From Pseudomonas sp. RIT-PI-AD (GTDB taxonomy: Bacteria > Pseudomonadota > Gammaproteobacteria > Pseudomonadales > Pseudomonadaceae), in NCBI RefSeq assembly GCF_025642785.1, contig NZ_JANZKU010000002.1, positions 186,001 through 250,000 on the forward strand: DNA of 64,000 bases. The letters are read 5' to 3'. How positions within the stretch are numbered: the stretch's first letter is position 1; each line of letters starts with the position of its first letter. The position numbers and the translations under genes are program-made. This document shows positions 39,729 through 47,486 of this stretch, in pieces. The notes under the pieces are model-generated. The model had not been told where the DNA came from, made no database searches, and saw only the letters and a program-made list of their open reading frames with translations.

Positions 39729-40643
39729 ATGACCGTCAAGCAATTGCGTGCCTTCCTGGCCGTGGCGCAACACCTCAGCTTCGCCCAGGCCGGCGAGCGC
39801 CTGCACCTGTCGCAGCCGGCCCTGAGTCTGGCGATCAAGAGCCTGGAAGAATCCCTGGGCGGCCCGCTGCTGGTGCGCACCACCCGCAGCGTCGCCCTGA
39901 CGCCCGAAGGCGAGACCCTGCTGCCGGTGGCGCGGCGCCTGCTGGCCGACTGGGACAACGCGGAGGAACTGGTGCGGCAGCACTTCACCCTGCAGCTGGG
40001 CAAGGTGTCCATCGCGGCCATGCCCTCCTTCGCCGGCAACCTGCTGCCGATGGCCCTGAGGAGGTTCCGCGACCGTCACCCGCGGGTGAACGTGGCGGTG
40101 CACGACGTGATCAACGAAGAAGTGCTGGAGATGGTGCGCAACCGGCGTGTCGAGCTGGGCGTCGCCTTCGAGCCGGAGAGCCTGGAAAGCCTCGATTTCA
40201 TCCCCTTCTATACCGACCGTTTCGTCGCCGTGGTGCCCGGCGACTCGGCCCTGGTCGCGCGCGACCGGGTGAGTTGGGCCGAGTTGCTGGAAGACCCCTT
40301 CATCACCCTGCAGCGCCCGTCCGCGGTGCGCCTGCTGCTGGAGGAAAGGGTGTCCGCCCGGCATGGACGCCTGCCGGTGGCGTTCGAGAGCCACCAGTTG
40401 GTCACCGTCGGGCGCATGGTCGCCCAGGGCCTGGGCGTCAGTGCCGTACCGAGCCTGTGCATCCGCCAGATGGAGGAACTCGGCGCCCGTTGCGTGGCCC
40501 TGCACGATCCCCAGGTGGAGCGCCGCGTGGGGCTGCTGCGCCGGACCGACCACAAGCTATCGACGGCGGCGCAGGCGTTGAGCGACGTCCTGCTGCAAGT
40601 CGTCGACTGGCAGGCCCTGAGCCTGCGTCCGGGCGCCGACTGA
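39729..40643 (+). CDS. dhcR: LysR family regulator DhcR
   Basis: The 304-residue LysR protein has the helix-turn-helix at residues 3-60 (VKQLRAFLAVAQHLSFAQAG, LSQPALSLAIKSLEESLGGP) and an effector domain from about residue 90. It is divergent from dhcA; the 126-bp region between them is AT-rich (39680-39728) and contains the probable shared promoter. In P. aeruginosa the LysR protein in this position activates the dhcA-dhcB genes. The name is given on context. Confidence 0.88.
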   Translation: MTVKQLRAFLAVAQHLSFAQAGERLHLSQPALSLAIKSLEESLGGPLLVRTTRSVALTPEGETLLPVARRLLADWDNAEELVRQHFTLQLGKVSIAAMPSFAGNLLPMALRRFRDRHPRVNVAVHDVINEEVLEMVRNRRVELGVAFEPESLESLDFIPFYTDRFVAVVPGDSALVARDRVSWAELLEDPFITLQRPSAVRLLLEERVSARHGRLPVAFESHQLVTVGRMVAQGLGVSAVPSLCIRQMEELGARCVALHDPQVERRVGLLRRTDHKLSTAAQALSDVLLQVVDWQALSLRPGAD

Positions 40644-40878
40644 GCGCCCGGGTCATGCCCCGCGAAAGGAGCCCGTCGGCCGTGTGCAGAAAATCCGACG
40701 GCGCCCCGGTCGGTCGGGATGGAAAGCCGAGACGCTGGAAATCCACCGTGGCGGCAACCAGAATGGCGCGCCGGCCGTCCCGGGGCACCGCCGTTCGCAC
40801 CCCGGTTTCGCACCCACCCCATGGCCACCAGGCCGGCTTCTCAGCCGCCGTCAGCCCACAGGTTCAACAAGGATTCCC

Positions 40879-41157
40879 ATGGCAAAAGCACTCGCCCGTC
40901 ACATCCTCGTCAAGACCGAAGAGGACGCGCTGAAACTGAAGAAACGCCTGAGCGAGGGCGACGACTTCGCGCAACTGGCACGCCGTCATTCCCTGTGCCC
41001 TTCCGGCAAGCGCGGCGGCGATCTGGGGGAAGTCCGGCCGGGTCAGATGGTCCATGCGATCGACAAGGCGATTTTCAAACAACCGCTACGGGTGGTGCAG
41101 GGCCCGATCAAGAGCAGCTTCGGCTATCACCTGTTGCAGGTGTTCTATCGCGAATGA
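40879..41157 (+). CDS. ppiC: PpiC-type parvulin peptidyl-prolyl isomerase
   Basis: The 92-residue protein is a single parvulin domain, without signal peptide, so it should work in the cytosol. It has the family start ALARHILVKTEEDALKLKKRL, and the active-site pattern CPSGKRGGDLGEVRPGQMV and GPIKSSFGYHLLQVFYRE. The ATG at 40879 is preceded by AAGGA; the longer frame from 40684 overlaps non-coding sequence. It stands alone between dhcR and the DeoR gene, with no obvious operon partner. Confidence 0.93.
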   Translation: MAKALARHILVKTEEDALKLKKRLSEGDDFAQLARRHSLCPSGKRGGDLGEVRPGQMVHAIDKAIFKQPLRVVQGPIKSSFGYHLLQVFYRE

Positions 41158-41312
41158 AGAAGATGCCTCAGAAGGCATAAAAGCCCCTTCCAGAATGCTC
41201 GTTCGCCGCCCGGCCTGCTTAATGATTCGGTAAGAAAGGTATGGCATATAGCCTTTGAACGTTCAGCGATTTGTGCGTACTTTTTTAAAGCAATTGGTGA
41301 TTTTGTATTTAC

Positions 41313-41340
41313 TTGACCCAATGATCCCCATTGCTATACG
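41313..41340 (+). promoter_or_regulatory. Sigma-70-like promoter with embedded inverted repeat upstream of the DeoR gene
   Basis: TTGACC at 41313-41318 and TATACG at 41335-41340 are spaced by 16 bp. Between them lies CAATG-ATCCC-CATTG (arms 41319-41323 and 41329-41333), a possible operator for the DeoR protein. The region 41220-41345 is markedly AT-rich compared with its surroundings. Confidence 0.6.
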
Positions 41341-41370
41341 TTTGGGCACGTTTTCAAGGGAGTGAAAAAC

Positions 41371-42156
41371 ATGCCGAAAGTCAGCGCCGACGCCCTGGTT
41401 CCCCGCGAACGTCGCGATTACATCATGGAACGGCTGACGCGTCAGGGCAAAGTCCTGGCCGTGGACCTGGCCAGGGATCTTGGCGCAACAGAAGACACGA
41501 TTCGGCGTGATTTGCGCGACTTGGCCTCGAACGGCCAATGCAAACGCATCTACGGTGGCGCCCTGCCGCTGTCCCCGGCCAGCCAGCCCTTGTCCGAGCG
41601 CGTGGACGAGACCCCTGGCCGCAAGCAAGCCCTCGCCCGCGCCGCGGTCACCCTGGTCAAACCGCGCCACGTGCTGATCATCGATGCCGGCTCCACCAAC
41701 GTGGCCATCGCCGCGCACCTGCCGAAAGACATGCCGCTCACCGTGGTGACCAATGCGCCCAGCGTCGCCGACGCCCTGAGCGGCCACGACCAGGTCGTGC
41801 TGATCCTGCTGGGCGGCCTGGTAAACAAGCGGATCGGTGCCGCCGTCGGGGTACGCACCCTGCGCGACGTCATGTCCACCCATGCCGACCTGTGCTTCCT
41901 CGGCGTCTGCGCGCTGGATGCCCAGGCGGGCCTGGCGGTGTTCGACTCCGAAGAGGCGGAGTTGAAGAAGGCCATGATCGAGGCCAGCGAAAAAGTCGTG
42001 GTGGCGGCCACCATGGAGAAACTCGGAACCCGAGCGGCCTTCCATATCGCGGCCGCCCAGCATATCGGCTGCCTGGTCGTGGAAAAGGATACCGAACCCA
42101 TGCGCCTGAATGAGTTTTCCCGCCTGGGAATCGATGTCCTGAAAGCCTCCCAGTGA
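41371..42156 (+). CDS. DeoR family transcriptional regulator of the azasugar-like cluster
   Basis: The 261-residue protein has the DeoR N-terminal winged helix (RDYIMERLTRQGKVLAVDLARDL in part: LAVDLARDLGATEDTIRRD, residues 30-50) and the C-terminal sugar-phosphate-binding domain with LIIDAGSTNVAIA and CALDAQAGLAVFDSEEAE. Members sense phosphorylated sugars or related intermediates. The ATG at 41371 is served by AAGGGA at 41356-41361; the GTG at 41362 is too near. It lies 233 bp before the aminotransferase gene on the same strand. Fructose-6-phosphate or a later cluster intermediate is a reasonable effector candidate by inference. Confidence 0.9.
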   Translation: MPKVSADALVPRERRDYIMERLTRQGKVLAVDLARDLGATEDTIRRDLRDLASNGQCKRIYGGALPLSPASQPLSERVDETPGRKQALARAAVTLVKPRHVLIIDAGSTNVAIAAHLPKDMPLTVVTNAPSVADALSGHDQVVLILLGGLVNKRIGAAVGVRTLRDVMSTHADLCFLGVCALDAQAGLAVFDSEEAELKKAMIEASEKVVVAATMEKLGTRAAFHIAAAQHIGCLVVEKDTEPMRLNEFSRLGIDVLKASQ

Positions 42157-42389
42157 ATCCTTAAACCATCGGTCATTGACCGTCGTCCGCGCCATTCCCA
42201 ACGCCATTCACAAGAACTCCAAGGAATTCTCGATTCCGCATAGGCGGGATCCGGAGGGAGAGCTTTCGCCCCTTTCCCCGGGCGAATTGACTGGATCGCA
42301 CAGGCAGTATCTGGCAAGCAAGCTGTCCCGTAGCACCGCCATCGTCTGGTTGTCATGGCTCATCGAACTTAACCCTGATGAGGTGAACA

Positions 42390-43667
42390 ATGGAAAGTGC
42401 ACTGGCAGTCGAAGAACTCTATTACCCGGTCAGCCCTGTAAAGATGGTGCACGGCGAAGGTATTTATCTTTATGACTCGGAGGGTCGGAGTTATATCGAT
42501 TGCGCATCGGCGACATTCAACTTGAGCCTGGGTTATTCGCACCCCGCGGTGATTTCCGCCATGAAGGACCAGGCGGACAAACTCATCCATATCACGTCCT
42601 CTTTCCAGAGCGACCCCATCAACCAGTTGGCGCACAACCTGCTCTCGGTATCCCCCGCCAACATGACCCGGGTGCACCCGAAGGTTTGCAGCGGCTCCTC
42701 GGCGAACGAAGGGGCGATCAAGATGGCCCAGCGCGCCACCGGCAAGAGCGAAGTGATCACGCTGTTCCGCAGCCACGTCGGGCAGACCATGATGATGGCC
42801 TCGATGTCCGGCAACGCCTTCCGCAAGGCGCCCTTCCCGATCCAGTTCCCCGGTTCGCTGCAAGTGCCCGACCCCTATTGCCACCGCTGTTTCTACGGCA
42901 AGAAGCCCGGCGAGTGCGGCGCCCACGGCATGCTCTGCGTGGATCGCATCGAGGACTTCATGGAATACGCCAGCAGCGGCCAGGTCGCGGCCATCCTGGT
43001 GGAGCCGATCTCCGGCAACGGCGGCAACATCGTGCCGCCGGACGGTTATTTCCAGAAGCTCCGCGCGCTCTGCGACAAGCACGACATCGCGCTGATCTTC
43101 GATGAGATCCAGACCGGAATCGGCCGTACCGGGCATATGTTCGCCGCCCAGTATTTCGGCATCGAGCCGGACGCCATCACCACCGCCAAGGGCCTCGGCG
43201 GATCGGGCGCCCAGGTCGCGGCGATCATCACCAACAAGCGCCTGGAAGGCCTGCCCTCCCACCACCACTCCTTCACCTACGGCTCCAACCTGCTCGCCGC
43301 CGCGGCCGCCAACGCCACGCTGGAAATCGTCAAGCAGCCGGAATTCCTGGCCAACGTGCGCCTGACCGGCAACTACATCCTCGACCGCCTGTACGACATG
43401 CAGAAGCGCCACCGCTTCATCGGCGACGTCCGCGGCGTCGGCCTGATGATCGGCTTCGAGATCGAGAACCCGGACGGCTCGCCCAACGTGGCGCTGACCA
43501 ACGAACTGGCCGACAAGGCCATGAAGTACGGCCTGATCATGCGCACCTCGCGCTACGGCTTCGGCAACGTTCTGAAGATCCGGCCGCCGCTGACCTTGAC
43601 CTACCGCGAGGCGGAGGAAATCTGCGACCGGCTGGAAACCCTGTTCAGGGAGGAAATGGGCGCATGA
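42390..43667 (+). CDS. Class III aminotransferase, GabT1-like (azasugar pathway step 1)
   Basis: This 425-residue PLP enzyme belongs to aminotransferase class III. The catalytic lysine is Lys267 in TTAKGLGGSGAQ, the aspartate partner lies in IFDEIQTGIGRTG, and the phosphate loop is seen as SGSSANEGA. A cysteine-rich stretch near residue 165, CHRCFYGKKPGECGAHGMLC, is present as in several class III enzymes of Gram-positive bacteria. In Bacillus azasugar loci the corresponding GabT1 aminates the C2 ketone of fructose-6-phosphate. It is the first gene after the DeoR regulator, and its stop overlaps the next gene by 4 bp (ATGA). The family is certain; the sugar substrate is inferred from the next two genes. 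Confidence 0.88.
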   Translation: MESALAVEELYYPVSPVKMVHGEGIYLYDSEGRSYIDCASATFNLSLGYSHPAVISAMKDQADKLIHITSSFQSDPINQLAHNLLSVSPANMTRVHPKVCSGSSANEGAIKMAQRATGKSEVITLFRSHVGQTMMMASMSGNAFRKAPFPIQFPGSLQVPDPYCHRCFYGKKPGECGAHGMLCVDRIEDFMEYASSGQVAAILVEPISGNGGNIVPPDGYFQKLRALCDKHDIALIFDEIQTGIGRTGHMFAAQYFGIEPDAITTAKGLGGSGAQVAAIITNKRLEGLPSHHHSFTYGSNLLAAAAANATLEIVKQPEFLANVRLTGNYILDRLYDMQKRHRFIGDVRGVGLMIGFEIENPDGSPNVALTNELADKAMKYGLIMRTSRYGFGNVLKIRPPLTLTYREAEEICDRLETLFREEMGA

Positions 43668-44629
43668 AAGACTTCCTCCTCGGCCTCGGCCAGCATGTCC
43701 GCAAGGAGTTGCAGCTTTATGCGGACAAGGGCCTGAACCGCTTCGTCCACGGCGACTCGCCCGGCGGCGACGCCCAGTTCGACATCGACGAAATCGCCGA
43801 GAAGGCGGTCGTCGACTACGTGAGGGCGCACACGTCGGAACCCATCGCCATCTACACCGAGGATCAGTCGCTGATCGAGATCGGCGAGAACCCGCGCTCG
43901 ATCCTGGTGATCGACCCGATCGACGGCACCCGGCCCACTTCCGCCGGCCTGGAGATGGGCATGATTTCCCTGGCCCGTGCCCCGTTGGTGGATGGCAAGG
44001 CGTGCCTGGACGACGTCGACGCCGCCTTGCTGATGGAGATCAAGAGCGGCGCCTGGCTCTATGGCGACAAGACGCTCGGGCTGGTCAGCGACGGCTTCCG
44101 CCAGCGGATTCCCAACCTCAGCCCGACCCGCGAAACCCGCTTCATGTTCTGGTCGATCGAATTCAATGGCCATCCCATGGGCCTGATGGCGGACGCCTAC
44201 GCCCACCTCGTCGACACGTCGGCGAACAGCGGCGGGGTCTTCATCTTCAACAGCGCCACCTATTCCATCAGCCGCATCATCACCGGCCAGCTGGATGCCT
44301 ACGTCGACATCGGCAACCGGGTGCTGAAGGACCATCCGCAGACCGAGGCGGCCTTCCGCAAGGCCGGCCGCGGCTCGATCCTGCACCTATTCCCCTACGA
44401 CATCGCCGCCGCAGTGTTCCTGGCGAAACTCGCCGGGGTGACGATCACCGACGCCTACGGCAACAGCCTGGGCGGCACCGACCTGATGGACATCACCCCA
44501 GCCAACCAGCAGTCCTGCATCGCCGCCTCCACCCCCGAACTGCACGCCGCCCTGCTCGCGGAAATCACCTGGGAGCTGGGCCGGCCGCGCGCGCAACACC
44601 CCCTATCGGTAACCGGAGAACACGCATGA
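43664..44629 (+). CDS. Inositol monophosphatase family phosphatase, YktC1-like (step 2)
   Basis: The 321-residue protein is an IMPase-superfamily metal-dependent phosphatase. Its metal ligands are visible: Glu66 in YTEDQS, Asp84 and Asp87 in DPIDGT, and Asp246 in FPYDIAAA. The part between residues 90 and 200 differs from house-keeping SuhB, which fits a dedicated substrate. In the Bacillus azasugar pathway YktC1 removes the 6-phosphate from 2-amino-2-deoxymannitol phosphate after GabT1. The gene starts inside the aminotransferase stop and ends inside the dehydrogenase start (4-bp overlaps), so the three enzymes are translationally coupled. Confidence 0.86.
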   Translation: MKDFLLGLGQHVRKELQLYADKGLNRFVHGDSPGGDAQFDIDEIAEKAVVDYVRAHTSEPIAIYTEDQSLIEIGENPRSILVIDPIDGTRPTSAGLEMGMISLARAPLVDGKACLDDVDAALLMEIKSGAWLYGDKTLGLVSDGFRQRIPNLSPTRETRFMFWSIEFNGHPMGLMADAYAHLVDTSANSGGVFIFNSATYSISRIITGQLDAYVDIGNRVLKDHPQTEAAFRKAGRGSILHLFPYDIAAAVFLAKLAGVTITDAYGNSLGGTDLMDITPANQQSCIAASTPELHAALLAEITWELGRPRAQHPLSVTGEHA

Positions 44630-45660
44630 AAGCGCTCGTATTGAATGGAAGCAATGCCCTGGAACTGAAGGACCACCTCACCCCGGAAATCCGCCAGGAC
44701 GACGACGTGATCGTCAAGGTGGTGCAGACCGGTATCTGCGGCACCGACCGCAGCATCCTGGTCGGCAAGTTCAGCGCCAAGGCCGGCACCATCCTCGGCC
44801 ACGAGTCGGTCGGCGTGGTGGAGGCCGTCGGCCGCCAGGTCACGTCGCTGGTCCCGGGCCAGCGGGTGATCATCAACCCGACCCTGTACTGCGGCAGTTG
44901 CCCGGCCTGCCTGGAAGGTCACCTGAATTTCTGCCAGAACAAGAGCGGCAACGAGGTCGGCGTCGACCGGCACGGCGCCTTCGCCGAATACATCGCCCTG
45001 CCGGCGCGGTTCTGCCATGCGATCCCGGCGGGCATGAGCTTCGACCGCGCGGTGATGGTCGAGCCCCTGGCTTGCGCGCTGAACAACATCGAGGCGACCC
45101 GCCTCAGCGCCGGCGAGACCCTGGTCGTCGTCGGCGGCGGCCCCATGGGCATCGTCTCGGCCATGCTCGCCCTGTCCATGGGCGCGCGGGTCTGGGTGGT
45201 GGAGCCCGACGCCTTCCGCCGGCGCGCCTGCCAGGCGATCTTCGAAGGCCAGGAACGCTTGTCCCTGGCCGCGCCCGGCGACGCCCGGCTGCTGGGCCTG
45301 GCCGACGTGGTCGTCGAATCGGTCGGCAATCTGCTGGAAAGCAGCCTGGAATACGCTAAACCCCGTGGCCGCCTGGTGATCATGGGCTATAACAGCAAGG
45401 CCACCGCGACGGTGAAGCCGCTGGAAATCCTCATGCGCGGCCTGAGCATCATCGGCGCCGGCGACTACAACAGCCACATCTTCCAACGGGCGATCCGCAT
45501 CGCCACCCAGTTGCCGCTGGAACGCATCATCACCGCACGCTTCCCCATGGAGCACTACGAGGAAGCCTTCGCCGCGCTCTCGCCTTCGCCGGACAACCCC
45601 TACGCCGCGTTGAAGGTCCTGATCGTCGCAGACAGCGAAAAGGCCAAGGAGGCCGCCTGA
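44626..45660 (+). CDS. Zinc-dependent polyol dehydrogenase, GutB1-like (step 3)
   Basis: The 344-residue enzyme is a medium-chain dehydrogenase. Catalytic zinc ligands are expected in GICGTD and GHESVG, the structural zinc lobe is the four-cysteine CGSCPACLEGHLNFC, and the Rossmann motif is VVGGGPMGIVSA. An acidic EPD at the end of the second strand favours NAD. It resembles sorbitol dehydrogenases, as GutB1 does. In Bacillus GutB1 oxidises C6 of the amino-polyol so that the imine ring closes, giving mannojirimycin. The start at 44626 overlaps the phosphatase stop by 4 bp, and the glycosidase gene begins inside its own stop codon (TGATG). Confidence 0.88.
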   Translation: MKALVLNGSNALELKDHLTPEIRQDDDVIVKVVQTGICGTDRSILVGKFSAKAGTILGHESVGVVEAVGRQVTSLVPGQRVIINPTLYCGSCPACLEGHLNFCQNKSGNEVGVDRHGAFAEYIALPARFCHAIPAGMSFDRAVMVEPLACALNNIEATRLSAGETLVVVGGGPMGIVSAMLALSMGARVWVVEPDAFRRRACQAIFEGQERLSLAAPGDARLLGLADVVVESVGNLLESSLEYAKPRGRLVIMGYNSKATATVKPLEILMRGLSIIGAGDYNSHIFQRAIRIATQLPLERIITARFPMEHYEEAFAALSPSPDNPYAALKVLIVADSEKAKEAA

Positions 45661-47486
45661 TGAAAGAACGAGTCGCGTCCATTCTCCCGGCCCTCGGCCG
45701 GCCGGTCCTGATCGGCGAGTACCCCTACTACCGGGCCTCGCCGACGGACTGGGAAGCCAACCTGAACCAGCTCAAGCGCAACGGAATAGACGTGGTCTCG
45801 TTCTATATACCCTGGCGTTTCCACGAGGTGCGCGGGGCCGACGCCCTGCATTTCGACTTTTCCGGCGCCACCGACCCGCAGCGCGACCTGCTGCGGCTGC
45901 TCCGGCTGATCTCCGCCGCCGGCCTCAAGGCCGTGGTCAAGCCCGGTCCCTTCATCCACGCGGAAGTCCAGTTGGGCGGGCTGCCCGACCGGCTCTGCGA
46001 CGAACAACGCTACTGCCCGATCACCGGGATCACCGGCAAGCCCCTGCTGTCCCAGGGGCGCAGGCTGCCCAGCCTGTTCGATCCGGCGGTACGCCTGCAG
46101 GTCGGGACCTGGCTGGAAGAGGTCGAGGACCGGGTGGTCCGGCCCCATGCCGCGCCGGCCGGGCCGATCGTCGCGCTGCAACTGGGCAACGAGGGGATCT
46201 TCAGCGACGCCGGCCTGCCGCTGGAGCGGCAGGATGCCTCGGCACCGGCGCTGACCGCCTTCTGGGCCTGGATGCAGGGGCGCGAGCAGGATGCCACCGC
46301 GCTGGAGAAACGCACGCTGGGGGAGTCCCTCGACGTGCTGCATAGCGAATGGCCGCGCTGGGCCGGGGTCGCCATGCTCGACGCCTGGCGCTGGCTGGAC
46401 GGCTTCCACAGCCCGCGGTTGCCGCGGCTGGTCAACGTCCCGCTGGTGCGCCCGGACGCCCAGCAGAACGCCTTCGCCGGCTGGATGGCGCGGCACCTGG
46501 CGTTCCGCGACAGCGGCTATCACGTCGGACATACCGAATGGGTCGGCAACGCCGCCAGCGATCGCGGCGCCTTCATGTCGCACCTGCTGGGCATCGTCGC
46601 CGGCCGCACCGATACCCTGGAGGCCAACTGGGGCTTCACCTGGGCCGATGCGTCGTTCGCCCAGCCCCATGTGCCGCTGTTCCACGCCCTGCTCGGGCTG
46701 CTCCTGGGCTCGACGTCCTGCAGCGTCTATACCGCCTGCGCCACGGAGCACTGGGGCCAGGAGATCGACCTGGACCCGCAGGGCCTGCGAGCCGACGGTT
46801 TCGACCCCGCGCTCTACGGGCCGCCCTATTGCCCGGGCGCGCCGCTGCGAGAGGACGGCGGAACCTCGGCTAACGTCGTGGCCCTGCGCTGTCTCTCCGC
46901 CTTCCTGCACGACTTCGGCACTGACTTGCTGGACAGCCAGTTGGTGACCGCCGCGACCATCCAGTTGAGCCGCCAGGCGATCATCGAGGCGGCCTCCGTG
47001 CGGGCTTGCGACAGTTGGGTGGAAACCCTCTGCGATACCGTGGAAGAACTGCTGTTCAAAGCGGGCCTGCTGGTCGCCCTGGAACTTGAAGACGCCACCC
47101 CGGGCAGCCCGACCCTGCGCATCGAGGGCGGAGCGGATGACCTGGAACGCCTGCAGCGCTTCGCCTCGGATGCCCTGTCCAGGGAAAACCAGCCGAGTGT
47201 CGCCTGCCGCAGCCGTTACGGCCTGACCGCGGTGATCCGCCGGCAGAGCCAGGATGGCCGGACCCTGTTCCTCGGCCTGTTCAACCCGAGCGCCACGGCG
47301 GACGTGGTGACCCTGAGCCACGCCGGCGAGGAAAGCGTCCTGCGCCTGCCGGCCGGCGCCGCCAGCCTGCGGGTCCACGTGGACGGCGAACTGATCGGCG
47401 CCCTGGACACCCAGGGCGCCGACCTGCAACCGCGTTGGACGGACTTCCCGCCCCTGGCGGCGACCCACGGGGAGGAGCGGCCATGA
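45660..47486 (+). CDS. GH35-like glycoside hydrolase in the azasugar-like operon
   Basis: The 608-residue protein has a TIM-barrel glycosidase core of GH35 type: KPGPFIHAEVQLGGLPD near residue 100 parallels the GPY-C-E-GG-P family motif. Candidate catalytic residues are Glu178 in LQLGNEGIFSD (acid/base, in place of the usual VENEYG) and Glu293 in GHTEWVGN (nucleophile). No signal peptide is present, so it is cytosolic. The C-terminal 150 residues form a beta-rich appendage. It overlaps the dehydrogenase stop by 1 bp and the MFS gene by 4 bp. It may trim an azasugar glycoside, release a protected form, or be the target that tolerates the product. Specificity is unknown and the family call is moderate. 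Confidence 0.72.
   Translation: MKERVASILPALGRPVLIGEYPYYRASPTDWEANLNQLKRNGIDVVSFYIPWRFHEVRGADALHFDFSGATDPQRDLLRLLRLISAAGLKAVVKPGPFIHAEVQLGGLPDRLCDEQRYCPITGITGKPLLSQGRRLPSLFDPAVRLQVGTWLEEVEDRVVRPHAAPAGPIVALQLGNEGIFSDAGLPLERQDASAPALTAFWAWMQGREQDATALEKRTLGESLDVLHSEWPRWAGVAMLDAWRWLDGFHSPRLPRLVNVPLVRPDAQQNAFAGWMARHLAFRDSGYHVGHTEWVGNAASDRGAFMSHLLGIVAGRTDTLEANWGFTWADASFAQPHVPLFHALLGLLLGSTSCSVYTACATEHWGQEIDLDPQGLRADGFDPALYGPPYCPGAPLREDGGTSANVVALRCLSAFLHDFGTDLLDSQLVTAATIQLSRQAIIEAASVRACDSWVETLCDTVEELLFKAGLLVALELEDATPGSPTLRIEGGADDLERLQRFASDALSRENQPSVACRSRYGLTAVIRRQSQDGRTLFLGLFNPSATADVVTLSHAGEESVLRLPAGAASLRVHVDGELIGALDTQGADLQPRWTDFPPLAATHGEERP

Noticed and set aside
42157-42389. Possible leader peptide or riboswitch before the aminotransferase
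   Set aside because: I looked for paired stems and a recognised motif and found none; TTGACT at 42287 with a poor -10 gives only a weak internal promoter.
45660-47486. Reading the operon as plain galactoside catabolism because of the GH35-like gene
   Set aside because: The upstream aminotransferase, IMPase and polyol dehydrogenase do not fit galactoside use, while they match the azasugar signature. It stays the main alternative.
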